Shown: positions 35,310 to 47,303, counted from the stretch's first letter. The stretch is 64,000 bases of DNA from Rapana venosa (GCA_028751875.1 CM054158.1:13269695-13333694), one strand, 5' to 3'. A program made the numbers and translations. The notes: generated by a model from the sequence alone, not told the origin.

Positions 35310-35950
35310 GCTGTGTAGCTGTCTGACCATTTCTCTTTGTCTAACGGGAGTAACGTGCTGTGTCGCTGTCTTTAGACCATTCTCTTTGTCTAACGTGCTG
35401 TGTCGCTGTCTTTAGACCATTCTCTTTGTCTAACGTGCTGTGTCGCTGTCTTTAGACCATTCTCTTTGTCTAACGTGCTGCGTCGCTGTCTTTAGACCAT
35501 TTCTCTTCATCTAACGTGCTGTGTAACTTGCTGCATCGCTGTCTTTAGACCATTTCTCTTCATCTAACGTGCTGTGTAACTTGCTGCATCGCTGTCTTTA
35601 GATCATTTCTCTTCATCTAACGTGCTGTGTAACTTGCTGCATCGCTGTCTTTAGACCATTTCTCTTCATCTAACGTGCTGTGTAACTTGCTGCATCGCTG
35701 TCTTTAGACCATTTCTCTTCATCTAACGTGCTGTGTAGCTGCCTTTATATTCTCTTTCTCTAACGTGCTGTGTAGTTATCTTTAGACCATTTCTCTTTGT
35801 CTAACATGCTGTGTAACGTGCTGTGTAGCTGTCTTTAGATCATTTCTCTTCGTCTAACGTGCTGCGTCGCTGTCTTTAGACCATTTCTCTTCGTCTAACG
35901 TGCTGTGTAACGTGCTGTGTAGCTGTCTCTAGACCATTTCTCTTTGTCCA
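35310..35950. repeat. Minisatellite with 40-bp and 53-bp unit forms
   Basis: About 13 units of GTGCTGTGTCGCTGTCTTTA plus GACCATTCTCTTTGTCTAAC. In the middle of the array the unit grows to 53 bp by an inner duplication of GTGCTGTGTAAC. It lies in the intron between the main exon and the last coding exon of the Ser/Lys-rich gene. Confidence 0.95.
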
Positions 35951-36189
35951 GCTGATTTAGACTTAAAAGACTAGTTATAGAGTTATTCAGTATTTTTTAA
36001 AAATAGGAATTATACATGGATTATATACAGTCTATACAGTGTTTATGAAAGCAGTTGAGTACATATTTTCAACTGCACATGTGGGTTGTGCATATGTGCA
36101 CGCATGCAAACACACACGCACACACACACTCACGCACACGCACACTGGACTGCCTCCCCTTCTTTATGTCCTTCAGTATGCCGCACAGT

Positions 36190-36418
36190 TACTGAGTTAG
36201 GATACTATGACTGGGAAGCTCACAGGGAACAGCATTACAGAGTTCTTTAGAAATAAAGGGCATTTCTTACTCTGTAGTTGTATTATTTTCTCTCTTGAGG
36301 TAAGACAGCATTGCGTACAATAGAAAAGTAAAACATTAGTATTTTGTATAGGATCAAGATTAAGAGAACAGTAGCTCTCATCAGTAGTTGTTGAAGAGGT
36401 GGTGGTGGTGGTGGCTGT
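36190..36418. other. Unassigned intron sequence
   Basis: No repeat family recognised; a GGTGGT microsatellite lies at 36400-36415. Confidence 0.3.
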
Positions 36419-36419
36419 T

Positions 36420-36645
36420 GTTGGGCATTCCACAGCTTGACACCCTTGGGTTCACCCAGAAAATGAGAAATGCACTACACTCTCTCATCACACCTAAGAA
36501 TCACTGTGAGAAAGTACCACACCAAAGTAGGATATGCTGGGCCTGACTTGTCAGGCACTTAATAGCAGCACAATGCATTTTTGCTCATGAATGAATGACA
36601 GTCAGCATAGTTGCTGTTTGAGGGTTCATCATAGAAGAAGAAAGT
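36420..36645 (-). repeat. Repeats E and D adjoining, inverted
   Basis: CACAGCTTGACACCCTTGGG and AGAATCACTGTGAGAAAGTA (repeat E) run into GGCCTGACTTGTCAGGCACT, ATAGCAGCACAATGCATTTT and TAGAAGAAGAAAG (repeat D). The E-D junction also occurs at 10.7 kb. Confidence 0.7.
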
Positions 36646-37228
36646 ACAACCCCCCCAAAAAACCCCCAAAAAACCAAAAAACAAACAAAACAAAACAAAA
36701 AAACCAAACCCAACAACAACACCCCACCAACAAACAAAAACCAAACAAAAACAAACCAAAAAAAGTACAAACTGGATAAAAAGTTTGTGTTCAATTAAGA
36801 GTACAGTAAGATACAGCTCTTCTTTTAATTTTTTTTTTCTTTTTTAAAAGCTCTTTTTTACATTAAAAAAAACAAGTACCTGGCCATATGGGCCAGCCAT
36901 GATTGACTTCAAAGGATTTTGTTGCCCCTTTGTATGAGACTAAAGCTTGTCAGTAGTGAAAGACAGTGTGAGCATACTGAAGCATAGCAATACGTTAATG
37001 TTACTTTAACTTAAAGTAAGCCTTGGCACTTTGCCTACAACAATAACTGACGAAGCTTTTGGTCTGCTCAGGTTGGGGGGTGGGGGGTGTTGCATTCATG
37101 AATTTTGTAAGTTTGAACTCTGATCTTGTAGTGCTCAGTAGTAAATTGCTAGTGTCAGCCATGGAGAAAGTTGATATGATATAATTATATTGATTTTTCT
37201 TACCTTGTTTGTGGTATGTTTATTGCAG

Positions 37229-37344
37229 CCTCAAAGAAGAGAAAGATCACAGAAGACGATGGCAACAGATCTGAAGAGAAGAAGGACAGGGAAACATCCG
37301 ATGCTTGATGTTTTTCTCCTCCTGCCATAGTGCTGTTTTATAAA
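37229..37344 (+). CDS. Ser/Lys-rich gene, last coding exon and start of 3'UTR
   Basis: Acceptor TTTATTGCAG. The first two bases complete the codon begun by the G at 35193 (giving Ala), then SKKRKITEDDGNRSEEKKDR and ETSDA are followed by TGA at 37306-37308. SKKRK is a classic basic nuclear-localisation type motif. A strong donor AAA|GTAAGT at 37345, 37 bases after the stop, implies a 3'UTR intron. A junction within about 50-55 bases of the stop normally does not trigger nonsense-mediated decay. Confidence 0.85.
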
Positions 37345-37534
37345 GTAAGTGACAGGTAATAGGATGATGAAGTGTGTGTGTGTGTGACAGTGTGTGTGAG
37401 TGAGTGTGGGTGTGTTACAGTGTGTTTGTGTGTGATGTGTGAAGTGTTTATGAGTTGATCCATTGATGTATTCATGACTCATTTATTTTTAGGCAATTAG
37501 AGCTTGGGTAAGGTTTCATTAAGCTCACGAAATA

Positions 37535-37590
37535 TTATATATATATAATATATATATATATATATGAATTATATATATATATATTTTATT
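37535..37590. repeat. (TA)n microsatellite, interrupted
   Basis: Two to three TA blocks split by TATGAAT. Confidence 0.9.
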
Positions 37591-37659
37591 AATATATCTT
37601 AGTGGATGTTCTCGCTTGGTTTTGTATAGTTTCTCTTTAAAGAAGTTTAATAGGCATGA

Positions 37660-37975
37660 ACTCATAACTAACACTCCTTTGGATGAGGCTATAAATCAAA
37701 GATTGGTGTGCGAACACACATTCGAACCAGTTCTGCCTTTCGAAAGTGTAGGCCATTCATTCATGCCAATAAGAACAGATGGCAAAAGAAAAAGAAAAAC
37801 GCACAAAAACCCCATGCACACCAAAACCACGTGCACACTGGTGGTGTGTTAAGACATTGTCCCCAACGTCAGAGTGTGGCTGCCTGAAGCATGGGCAAAA
37901 AACGAACAACAAAAATCTCACCATGGGTGAACCGGGAGCACTAGCCAAGCAACAAAAGAAACAAGGCCAGTCACT
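37660..37975 (+). repeat. SINE-A, long variant, 5' truncated
   Basis: CCTTTGGATGAGGCTATAAA, TTCGAACCAGTTCTGCC, AAGACATTGTCCCCAACGTC and ATCTCACCATGGGTGAAC, ending CTAGCCAAGCAACA. It lies in the 3'UTR intron. Confidence 0.8.
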
Positions 37976-38299
37976 GGGCCCAGTTACTTGGAAACGGTAA
38001 AATTTGCACAACTATTGTACTCGTGTTAAGAATTGTGTTAGCGTGTTGTAATGACTGTTAGTTCCTGTTAGAACTTAGAACCATGGCATTGATTTGCAAA
38101 ACAAAGCCTTTTTTATGTTTGTTCTTTTAATCAATGACCAAAAATCAAGATGATCAAATTTTACTTAGCTCTAGGTAATGACAGATTTTTTAATTTTTGT
38201 TGTCTAACACAGGTGTTTTTTTCTTGCATGGTAAATTTTAAATTCTCGTCTTTTTGTTTACAGGTTTGAAGACAGGGATGACTACATGAAAAAAAAGGA

Positions 38300-38539
38300 T
38301 CTACTTTCATTTCATTTATTTATACCACTTTAAGTCACGAGATTTCTCTGTGTGAAATTCGGGGTGCTCTCCCCGGGTGAGCACGTCGCCACAAGAGCAG
38401 CGCCACCCTTTTTTTTGTTTTTGGTCTGCAACTGTATTTCTTTCCCTATCAGAGTGGCTTTTTTCTAAGAATTTTGCCAGGGACAACTCTCTTGTTGCCG
38501 TGGGTTCTTTTACGTGTGCTGCATAATTTTCTGTAACAC

Positions 38540-38573
<34 letters not shown>

Positions 38574-38712
38574 TAGCGCCCAGACCACCACTCATGGTCT
38601 AATGGATGGGGAAAAAGTTTCGGGCCCAGACGGGATACGAACCACCGCACACTTCCGACCCGGACTTTTCGCTTTCTAGACAGGCGCGTTACCTCTAGAC
38701 CACCGATCCATT
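38300..38712 (-). repeat. SINE-B, full length, inverted
   Basis: From right to left: GGATCGGTGGTCTAGAGGTA head with CGAAAAGTCCGGGTCGGAAG, TTTATCGTCTCATCCGAAAG, TTGTTGCCGTGGGTTCTTTT, CGCCACAAGAGCAGCGCCAC, and TACCACTTTAAGTCACGAGA with an ATTTC tail at 38305. Confidence 0.92.
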
Positions 38713-39353
38713 TTGCATATCAACTGTGACAATCTGGATACATGTGTCGAGCTTCATACCTGTACCTGTACCTGTGGATCTGATGTCTTCAAACTTTCCG
38801 ACGTATGGAGATTCAGACTTCGAAAAAGTTTTAATTATGGCAAGACTGTGTTCATGTGTAAAGACTCCTAGCATCTACCACACAAAGTGAAAGGGAGAAA
38901 AACCTGTAGAGAAGATAAGACAAATCTCCACATCGCATGTCTTCAATGACATGTATCTTCAACGGAAAGGGGGCACTATCTTCAACAAAGTGGGAGGGAA
39001 ATAAGCCCCTCCAGAAAACAAAATCTCCACATGAAATGTCTTCAGTGAAGTGTTCTTTACCTGTTGTGTTATTGTTTTGAGTGGGTGAGTTGTTGGGTTT
39101 TAAAAAAAAAAATTTGGTTATAAAAGAAAGATCTGTTTCGTTTTGTTGGTCAGAATCAACTTTGTGAGATTTATGGCTGCTTCTTCAGCAGAGGCTTGCA
39201 GACAAAGACACCGGTGTTCAGTGGGATTTGCCTCTTGTAATTTTTGCTTGGAGTTTTTCTTTTTGGATAATGTTTTACTCTCCACACATACACAAGTGTG
39301 TGTGTGTGTGTGCGTGCATGTGCCACATGGTCACACTTGGGTATGCAACACAC

Positions 39354-39393
<40 letters not shown>

Positions 39394-41674
39394 ATTTCTC
39401 TTTCAAGTTTTGTGATGAACTAATACCCCAAGTCTACAGTGATCTTTCACACAACATGAGTGATATTGAGGGTGAAACAAGCAATCTTTGGTGCTGTGCT
39501 TGATTTGGATTGTGACTACACAGTGCCTCTGGTCATACCAATTCAATTTCCAAACTTCTGTGTGTGGCTGTCAGGGTTGGTCACAGAATGATGAAATCTT
39601 GATTATAACAAAAGTTGAAATGATTGATGACTGTTCACAAGGATGATAAGTGTTAGCTTGGTGGTAGGGTACAAGATAATTTTTTTTATATTTGAGTGAA
39701 ACGAAGTTATGTACTTAATTACATTATAGAACATTGAACTTGATGAAAGGATTTCACTTTGCTCGAGACAGCCAAGAATTGTGGCTGTATTTCATCTTTG
39801 CAATAGAACTTGTTTATTCTGAGATTGAAAGCAGCCAAGAATTGCAAACATGGTTTCCTTTTTGTAGTCAAACGGCTTCTTTGTGGAATGTTACTCTTTT
39901 ATCACAGATTAGATATTGATCAAATTATTGATTACCCACATGCACAGGGTTGATCACATATTAGATGAAATTGAAAACCATAATTTCATTTTGATATATA
40001 TGCATAATTTTATGTTACTTTTACTACTTTTGCCAATTGTTGTAATCTTTTGTGTGTGTGTGTTTTTTTAAGCTACTAGAAGCAAACGACCAAAGAAAAC
40101 AGTTGCATTGTGTCTGTTTTTTTGTTTTGCTTTATAAAATGGAGAGCAATGTTTTACCTCTACCCCTTGGTAGATTATACTGTTTTGTATGGCGTAGCAT
40201 TTAGAATAATCGCAGACTTTTTGTGTGTCAAGTTTTACTTGCTCTCTGTAGGGGCCAGTCAACCAACCAACCAATTAATCAATCAGACAACCGAGGAATT
40301 GACTAACCAACCAACTAACCAACCAACCAAAGAACGAATGGATTATCACAAAAGGATACCACCTTTTTTCTGTTTACATGTGTACATTTTTTTGCCAGTG
40401 AAAGTATATTTTTTAAACTAATTTTGCTGAGGATTACTCATATTTTGCAGCCTTTTTGTTTTTTTCCTTGCGTGAAATGTATGTTATATACATGTATGCC
40501 CTCAGTGTATATCTCTGTCAGACCGCAGTGTGGTCGTGGAGGGGCAAAAGTACATTTTTGACAAGATTCAAACCACAATGCTTTTGTGTTCTACATGAGT
40601 TCACAATATGTTCATCACCAAACAACCATAATAATAATGTGGAATAATAATGTGAAAAGCAACATGATGCATCATGCAATATGTGCTAACAAGGATAATG
40701 AACACAGCGACAAAGGTGGTGTTTCTTGCCCAGAATGTGATTTTGTTAACATACCTAGAGGGTTTTAACTCATTTGCATAATATCATTTACAGGCAGTAT
40801 TTTTTTTTACAGGCAGTATTTTTTTTTCCATACAGCTTTGAAACTTTTTTGGAATTGAGTGGAAAGTAATAAATGGGGAAGAAAAAGAAAAGATCTTTTT
40901 TCTTTTTTAAAAAAAGTGTTTGCTGTTAAGAAATGGCTCTTTTTTTTTTTTAAAGACAAAATTTAATTGGCATTTCAATTCTAAAACAAGAGTTTTATTT
41001 TCATAGATGGAGCTTTCAAATTGACAAAATTTTGTCAGTGGGTTATTTTATTAGAAAAAAGAATGGCAGTCTTTCTTTATTCCTTTTTTTCCCCTCCCAG
41101 TGTGATGATTTTATATTTCTTTTATGTATTCAGGTTGTGTTGACCCAGTGTGACAGTTGATTACCTGCATATTTTGATAATGGATATTGTGTTTCCTATT
41201 TTCTGCATTTCTGATCACGCGAAATTTCGTAACATATATCGCAGTACGTTGTAGCCAGTCTGTGTTGGGCACCCATGATTTGTTGTTTCATGCAAGTTCT
41301 TTGAAAGCAGCTACTTAAAAGAATGAGATACTTACATTTTGTACTTTTGCAATACAAAAGTCTTTTGGTTTGTTTGTATGTGTACCTCTGTTAAGAATAC
41401 CCACCTGTTGTTTTTCTTGAAAGAATATTAAATTTGAACTTTGTGTTTACCACCCTCATCCCCCTCTCCCCTTTAGCATTATTAGTAATGATATCCGGAC
41501 ATGACTAGTCAGTGTTATTTGAAATCCAGTATCTTTTGGAATGTTTGTTACTGTAGGGCTAGTTTGGCAGCGTTGTGTCAGTTTTGTTGCGTTTATCAAT
41601 GTTTGTGATTTTACTGCACAAATTTTCAGACTGTGCTAAATTTGTGCAGTAACATTTGTACTGCAAATCAGGTT

Positions 41675-41680
41675 AATAAA
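41675..41680 (+). terminator. Candidate poly(A) signal
   Basis: AATAAA in CAGGTTAATAAAATGTTTAA, followed 45 bases later by the GT-rich stretch TTGGTGGGGGTGGGTGGG. Confidence 0.45.
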
Positions 41681-42205
41681 ATGTTTAATCACCGTTAACT
41701 TTTTAAAAATATTTTTTTATGTTGGTGGGGGTGGGTGGGTGGGTGGGGGTTGAGTTGGGGAAGTATGTTACAACTGCAACAGATGATGCTGTGGGCATTA
41801 CTTTATTTCATTTTATTTTAATGTGCGACATTTTCTGACTTTACTGTTATTATTACGGAAAAATGATTATTTTTAACAAGTTCACACTGGTATCAAAAAA
41901 AAAAAAATCCAAGATCACTTGCAATGCTTATTAAACACCAAAAACTGCAGTCATACTCACAAAAAAAAACCAGTAGTTTTTTTCTCTCAAAGTTTTAAGT
42001 TATAGGAAATAAAATATTTAGATCACTTGGTAATTTTAATAGTGAGTTGTATTGTTTATTGAGTGCAGAAACCTGCAGTTATACTCACTGAAAAGAACAC
42101 TTTAAAAAAAAGAAGTTTCAATTGGATGATAATTAGGTCATATGGAATGTCAATCGGTTCCTTACCTCTTTTTTGTTTTTTGTAATAACCGATGGATTTT
42201 TTTTT

Positions 42206-42237
42206 GGGGGGGGGGGGGGGGGGTAGGGGGGGGGGGG
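42206..42237. repeat. Poly-G runs
   Basis: 18 G, TA, then 12 G. Confidence 0.95.
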
Positions 42238-42344
42238 AATATGTTCCATGAGTAAACATCCTATGCTATTAAATTTTTGTTTTTAGGGATTGTAGAACAG
42301 CAGCTAACAGTGGAATTTACTTGTACCATTCACTCTTATTTTGC

Positions 42345-42642
42345 CAAGGGTAAGGTAAAGGTGTCCCATAACCTATATTAAGGTCGTAGGGGAGCGAGGC
42401 GTCAGAGACCTCATTTCTCTAGGGCCAGCGTATTGAGGGCGGCGTCCATCTCCTCTCCCTCGCTGCTTTACCTTCCCTGACCCTACAGAGGGCAGGTACC
42501 CATTTACAGCTGGGGGAACTGTACTGAAGCCAAGGCGCGAAAACGGTCACCCATCCAATTGGTAACCATGCTCGACGCTGCTTAACTTGGCTGGGGGAAA
42601 GCGAGTGCTCCGACCACTGAGCTATCCCGTGTATAGTGTATG
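42345..42642 (-). repeat. SINE-G copy 1, inverted
   Basis: Right-hand head complement CACTGAGCTATCCCGTG gives a tRNA-like GGGATAGCTCAGTGGT A box on the minus strand. Body on + : CCAGCGTATTGAGGGCGGCG, CTGCTTTACCTTCCCTGACC, GAGGGCAGGTACCCATTTAC. The second copy is at 48213-48415. Confidence 0.8.
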
Positions 42643-42644
42643 CT

Positions 42645-42725
42645 TTTTGTTCCTTGGCTAGAGCTCTGAGGTTCATCAATGGAGAGATTTTTGTGTATGC
42701 TACCATTTTTGCCCACCATAAACGG
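42645..42725 (-). repeat. SINE-A long-variant tail fragment
   Basis: TTGGCTAGAGCTCTGAGGTT, ATGGAGAGATTTTTGTGTAT and TTTGCCCACCAT, inverted. Confidence 0.7.
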
Positions 42726-42729
42726 TATA

Positions 42730-43310
42730 CACTTCTTGGCGTTTTAGGTCATGGTTCAAGTGAAGCTTTTCATTCTTATTCATGAATAAATGATATACAA
42801 TCTTTGTTACTGTGTTGCACGGTCATAAGATGGAAAGAAAAGGCAAGGTATGGCTCGAGAAGAGTATTGTGGTAACATACTTTCATTGCTGTGTTTTATC
42901 ATATGTTTAGTCAAGTGTTTAGCAGTTGTGGTATTTCAAGTGTTATAGAAAAATCGAATGATAGTACACTTTTCTCCATTTCCTGCAATTTTGCTGCATG
43001 TTTTAACAAATATGACAGAGAATGGAATATTTGCATGCATAAATTCTTGACATTTTGCAATTTTGTGTCAAGATTTTTTTCCAAGTATCACAAAGATATA
43101 AAAATAGTGACATGTTTTTTTCAGAGTGCTGCAGTTTTGCTATGTGCCCAATCAGTTGTGACTGAAGGGTGGTTATGTTGGTATGCTTTTGTTGGGGAAG
43201 GGGCGGGGGGGGGGAGGGTTGCACTTGCAGTCTGTGAGATTTTTAACTCTTTCCAAAGAATTTTTGATTACTGTTGTATTCTGTGACAATTTTGTCTGTC
43301 CGAGTAGATC
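42730..43310. other. Unassigned AT-rich stretch
   Basis: No gene recognised. It may be part of a longer 3'UTR form ending at the AATAAA at 43315. Confidence 0.3.
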
Positions 43311-43314
43311 ATTG

Positions 43315-43320
43315 AATAAA
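43315..43320 (+). terminator. Candidate distal poly(A) signal
   Basis: CATTGAATAAATGACTGAAG followed within 20 bases by a (GT)n tract, a textbook downstream element layout. Confidence 0.4.
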
Positions 43321-43726
43321 TGACTGAAGCTCTGTGTGTGTGTGTGTGTGTGTTTTGCGCGTGCGTGTGTGTGTTTTGTATGTGTTTTATTTCTGTGTTG
43401 TGTGTGTGTGCCAAGTACAGTTGTGATCCTATTGCTTTAATTAGTTTAAAGGTCAGATTTTGAAGTAAAGAACAAAAATTTCCCCCGCTTGGCCTTCATT
43501 CAGCGAATTAACAATCATGTACTGTTCAATTTGTTTGTTACAAGAATTTCACTGAGACCCAACAAGTGTTTGATGATATTTGTTACCATTGGCATTATGT
43601 GAACCTTCTGCTTTTCCATATTCCCTGATTCTAGGGGGGGAAAATGATAATGAATCTTACACACACGCACAAACACACACACACACGCACACACAAACAC
43701 TCATTCATAGTTTTAGATGGGGAGCA

Positions 43727-44165
43727 GGGTGGGATAGCCTTGTGGTTAGAGCATTGTGCTTACAATTTGGCAGCCTGGCAACAAGTCAGGGTTCGAGCCA
43801 CCACCAAGATGCCTTTTTCCAGGAGATTTTCCCCCTGGAGTTAACATCAGCACTGTCTTCACTCCCCCAAAAGTCCTTTGGATAAGACTTTAAACTGAGG
43901 TCCTGTGTGTAAACACATGCAGAATATCTTGTGCACACATTAAAACCTGTTCTGCCTTTTCGGAAAAATAAGCAAAACCGTGACGGGAGGAACAGATGAT
44001 AAAAAATGCATTAAAAAAAATGCATGCACAGTGATGATGGATGATGTGTTTAGACATCATCCCCAAAGTGGGAGAGGCAGTTACCTTAATGATGGACAAG
44101 AACAGTAGCATACACAGAAAATCTCGCCTTTTATGAACCTTGGAGCTCTAGCTGAGAAATAAAAA
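43727..44165 (+). repeat. SINE-A, long variant, full length
   Basis: Head GGGATAGCCTTGTGGTTAGA with B box CAGGGTTCGAGCCACC, body GAGTTAACATCAGCACTGTC and AGAATATCTTGTGCACACAT, tail TTTAGACATCATCCCCAAAG, AAAATCTCGCCTTTTATGAA and CTTGGAGCTCTAGCTGAG. Confidence 0.9.
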
Positions 44166-44169
44166 CAAA

Positions 44170-44815
44170 AATCTATAATCATCCATTTTTTCTTTACTGT
44201 TTATCATATCACTTTGATGACAATCATTTGAACCTTTGTGTGTGTGTGTCTCCACCATTTAGAAGAACCATCATCCTTTCTGAAAGTAGTTTTCTCAACT
44301 CTTTTTGGACTTAAATATTTTTTTTCTGTATTTTTTGTTTTCAAAGCTTGGCCTATGAGGTTGCTGTTTAGTCCTGTGGATGTTTTATGGAACATTTTGT
44401 CAGTTGTGTTGTTTGAATGAAGTTCTAAGTTGTGATGTTTGCATTAGAATTCCAGATATGGAGATGTAAGACTGATTTTGGACTAAAGAAAATTATTATT
44501 GTTTCTCCCCATTTATTTTCTTCACTAAGGACCATTTTCCACCTCTATTTATCACTGTGATAATGACCCCACTCTTTCAAAAACACATGTTTGAACTTGA
44601 TGTGTGATGAATCCACGTTGCTTTCCAAATGCCCTCATCAACTTACCAGAAAATGAAGTTTCTAAGATCACATATACTTTGAAATGATTTGTTTGGTGCT
44701 TTTTGGTTTCTCTTTGATATATTTGATTGGGTCTTGAAAACCAAGTTGGTGAGAGTGGACAGTGCAGTGTGATCTTGTGGACGTTGTATGGAACATTTGG
44801 TAAAGTTTTGCAGTT
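44170..44815. other. Unassigned stretch
   Basis: No coding or known repeat recognised. Confidence 0.3.
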
Positions 44816-44819
44816 TGGA

Positions 44820-45055
44820 AAATGCTTCCCAGTCACCTAAAAACTGTTTAAGTCATGAAATGTATTTCTAAGTCATTTGAAAAATGTTTCCAAGTCATGA
44901 AAAGTGTTAATTAGTCATGAGAAAAATGTTTCTAAGTCATTTGAAAAATGTTAAGTCATTTGAGAAATGTTGCTAAGTCATTTGAAAAATGTTATTCATG
45001 GAAAATGTTTCCAAGTCATTTGAAAAATGTTTGTAAGTCATGGAGGTGTTCATCA
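44820..45055. repeat. Minisatellite, 20-30-bp unit
   Basis: About ten diverged copies of AAGTCATTTGAAAAATGTTT, alternating with AAGTCATGAAAA forms. Confidence 0.9.
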
Positions 45056-45689
45056 GAATTCCAGATTTGGAACCAGAAGGGAGATCTATATATATAGGTA
45101 GTGAGAGAAGCTTAATGATAATGATAATGTTGACGTTGTCAAAACATTATTTTTTGGGGTCATGGTATCTTATCTATTTGATTACAGCACCATATCATGC
45201 ATAGTCATACATTGTTGAAATCTATGACACATTTATCATGCGATGTATAATCATCTATTGCTGTAAGATAAAGGCGTGCATGCATGAGCACATGATTGTG
45301 TGTTGAAATTGATAAACAGAACCTGTGATTTAAAGTCATTTGTAAGTGGTTCCTACATCCTCATGAAAATCATGTAGTGCCTGTGTTGTGGCAGTTCCTT
45401 CAGTGTGTGTGTGTGTGTATGCAGGCATGCACACATATGTGTCAGTCATTGTGATTTATATTTTTCTGCATCTTCATATGGTACTGGTATTGTATAAGTC
45501 GTGATTATCTCCCTTTTATACATTTGCATGGTTGATGTTTACGATAACGCAAAACGAAAACTTTTTTTGTGGGGGAGAGAGAAATTGTTGGTTAATAAAT
45601 CATCTGAAACTGATATGAGTTTTCCGTGTTGGTGGCTTGGTTTCACTTTGTGTATGTGTGTGTGTGTGAGATAGTGTGTGTATAAAAAG

Positions 45690-46050
45690 ATAACTAAAAA
45701 ATTACTTGCAGCATTTTTTGATGCACAAAAAGCCTACAACCAAGTTTGGCATGCTGAATTACTGCATAAATTGAAGACTAATGGCTTTTCTGGGCATTTT
45801 TATCATTATATCAAAAGTTTTTCTTAAGTAACGGAAATATGCAAGTGAGAGTAGGGAATGTATATTCGAACTTTAGGTCGTTGCATATGGGTTTACCACG
45901 GGGTTCTGCTATAGCCCCCTTTCTTTTTTTAATATACTGCTATATGATCTACTCACAAAACTCTATAGATGTCATTCCAGTACAGTATGCTGACAATATA
46001 TGTATACAGGTGAATGTCACTATGAAGCACACTACAACAAAGAGAATAAT
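45690..46050 (+). mobile_element. Non-LTR reverse-transcriptase fragment
   Basis: AAFFDAQKAYNQVWHAELLH (first catalytic Asp region), HYIKSF, a frame slip, NVYSNFRSLHMGLPRGSAIA, PFLFLIYC and IPVQYADNICIQV. It follows the jockey-type order of RT motifs. The YADD box reads YADN and the GLPQG box GLPRG, so it is dead. Confidence 0.82.
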
Positions 46051-46081
46051 AAATTATAACGGGCCTTTAGTCATCTTTTTC

Positions 46082-46624
46082 AGGGTTCGTACGGTCCTTA
46101 AAAGTCCTTAATTTTTTGGGCCCCCATTTCAAGGCCTTTAAAGGCCTTAAAAATCAAACATATGCCTCCGCGTCCGTAAAAAGTGCTTAATTTTTACTTT
46201 GAACGGAGAGAGAGTTTGTAGATGGATGATTATTTCATGTATGGTACATCGCCGCGACTTAACGTAAATCTGAGAAAAGGAAGTGGGGGAAATGGGAGAA
46301 AAAAGTGAAACCAAGAAGACCGAAGACAGGTTAAGGGATGTAACTCTTCTGTGCCAATTACTTCCCTTCTCTACTTTACATCGCGGAGTCATTACTAGGT
46401 TTCAGATGAACTGTTTCTGGTGACGGAAGGGCCATGTGCAAAGTATCAAACAATGTCGGGTTTCATAAAAAAAGAAGGGCTAGCAGCTCTCAAAGGCAGA
46501 AGGGTGGAGGGAAGAGGGAGAGTGGGTGGGGGTGCCGTGTGGTGGTCATGGTGCAGAGGGTACCCTTCTTTTCATCACCTTGTCATCACCAGGTCCACCA
46601 GCCTCCCCTTCTTTTTCATGGACC

Positions 46625-46686
<62 letters not shown>

Positions 46687-47050
46687 GTCCTCCTCTGTCC
46701 TTTCTCTCTGTATGTTAGTGTACGTTTGTCTGGATATACATGTCTTCATTTTCGCTGTGTGATTACTAGAGTTCCAGAAGAAATAACTGATAAAGTGATT
46801 CTACGAGAGCTTGTTTTATGGCAGAAATTACGTGGAATAAATAACTGAAATTAGTTGAAGGGGGGGGGGGGGGGGGGGGGGCCTTTTTACAGGCTAGAAT
46901 TGCTGAAATATCTTAAGTTTCAGGGGGCGTTGCCCCCTGACCCCCACAAGGGGATCCGCCCTTTGACCCCAAAACTATTTCAAGAAAAACCTACTTTTCC
47001 TCCAGTACCATGCCTGAAAAGTCACAGTGTAAAAGGAGCAAGAAAGGGGA
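46082..47050. mobile_element. Possible DNA transposon remnant
   Basis: It begins CAGGGTTCGTACGGTCCTTA, then AAAGTCCTTAATTTTTTGGG and CAAGGCCTTTAAAGGCC. A second block near 46920 has GGGGCGTTGCCCCCTGACCC and GGGGATCCGCCCTTTGACCC. I remember such GGGTTCGTACGGTCCTT and GCCCCCTGACCCCC blocks as recurring at the ends of hAT-like elements in marine invertebrates. The inner part has a short sensible frame (ITRVPEEITDKVILRELVLW) but no recognisable transposase. A CT repeat (46634-46675) and 22 G (46860-46881) interrupt it. Confidence 0.35.
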
Positions 47051-47292
47051 GCTTTATCTGAATATCAAGAAAGAGGGGAGAGAAGAACAGTAAGTTGAAG
47101 AGGGGGGTGGTGTTGGTTACGGTAAAGTATCAACAATGGGTGTCTGGTGTTATGAAATGGACGGACCAGTATCTCTATATATAGCAGAGGGATGAAGGGG
47201 ATGGTAAGGGAAGGGGAAGAGCAGATAGGGATGGGAAGCTTTTCAACACTGGCGCAATGACCTGCTGAACTCTGCTCATTTCTGGACAAACC

Positions 47293-47303
47293 ACCACCAC
47301 CTT
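47293..47303. repeat. Target-site duplication of SINE-C copy 2, left
   Basis: ACCACCACCTT, repeated at 47598-47608. Confidence 0.85.

Larger units (their letters stand above)
38264..41695 (+). other. Probable last exon (3'UTR) of the Ser/Lys-rich gene
   Basis: Acceptor GTCTTTTTGTTTACAG at 38248-38263 pairs with the donor at 37345. No coding. It contains an inverted SINE-B (38300-38712), an AC microsatellite (39290-39390) and an imperfect (CAAC)n tract (40256-40335). AATAAA occurs at 40868, 41675 and 43315. The end near 41.7 kb is inferred. Confidence 0.5.
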
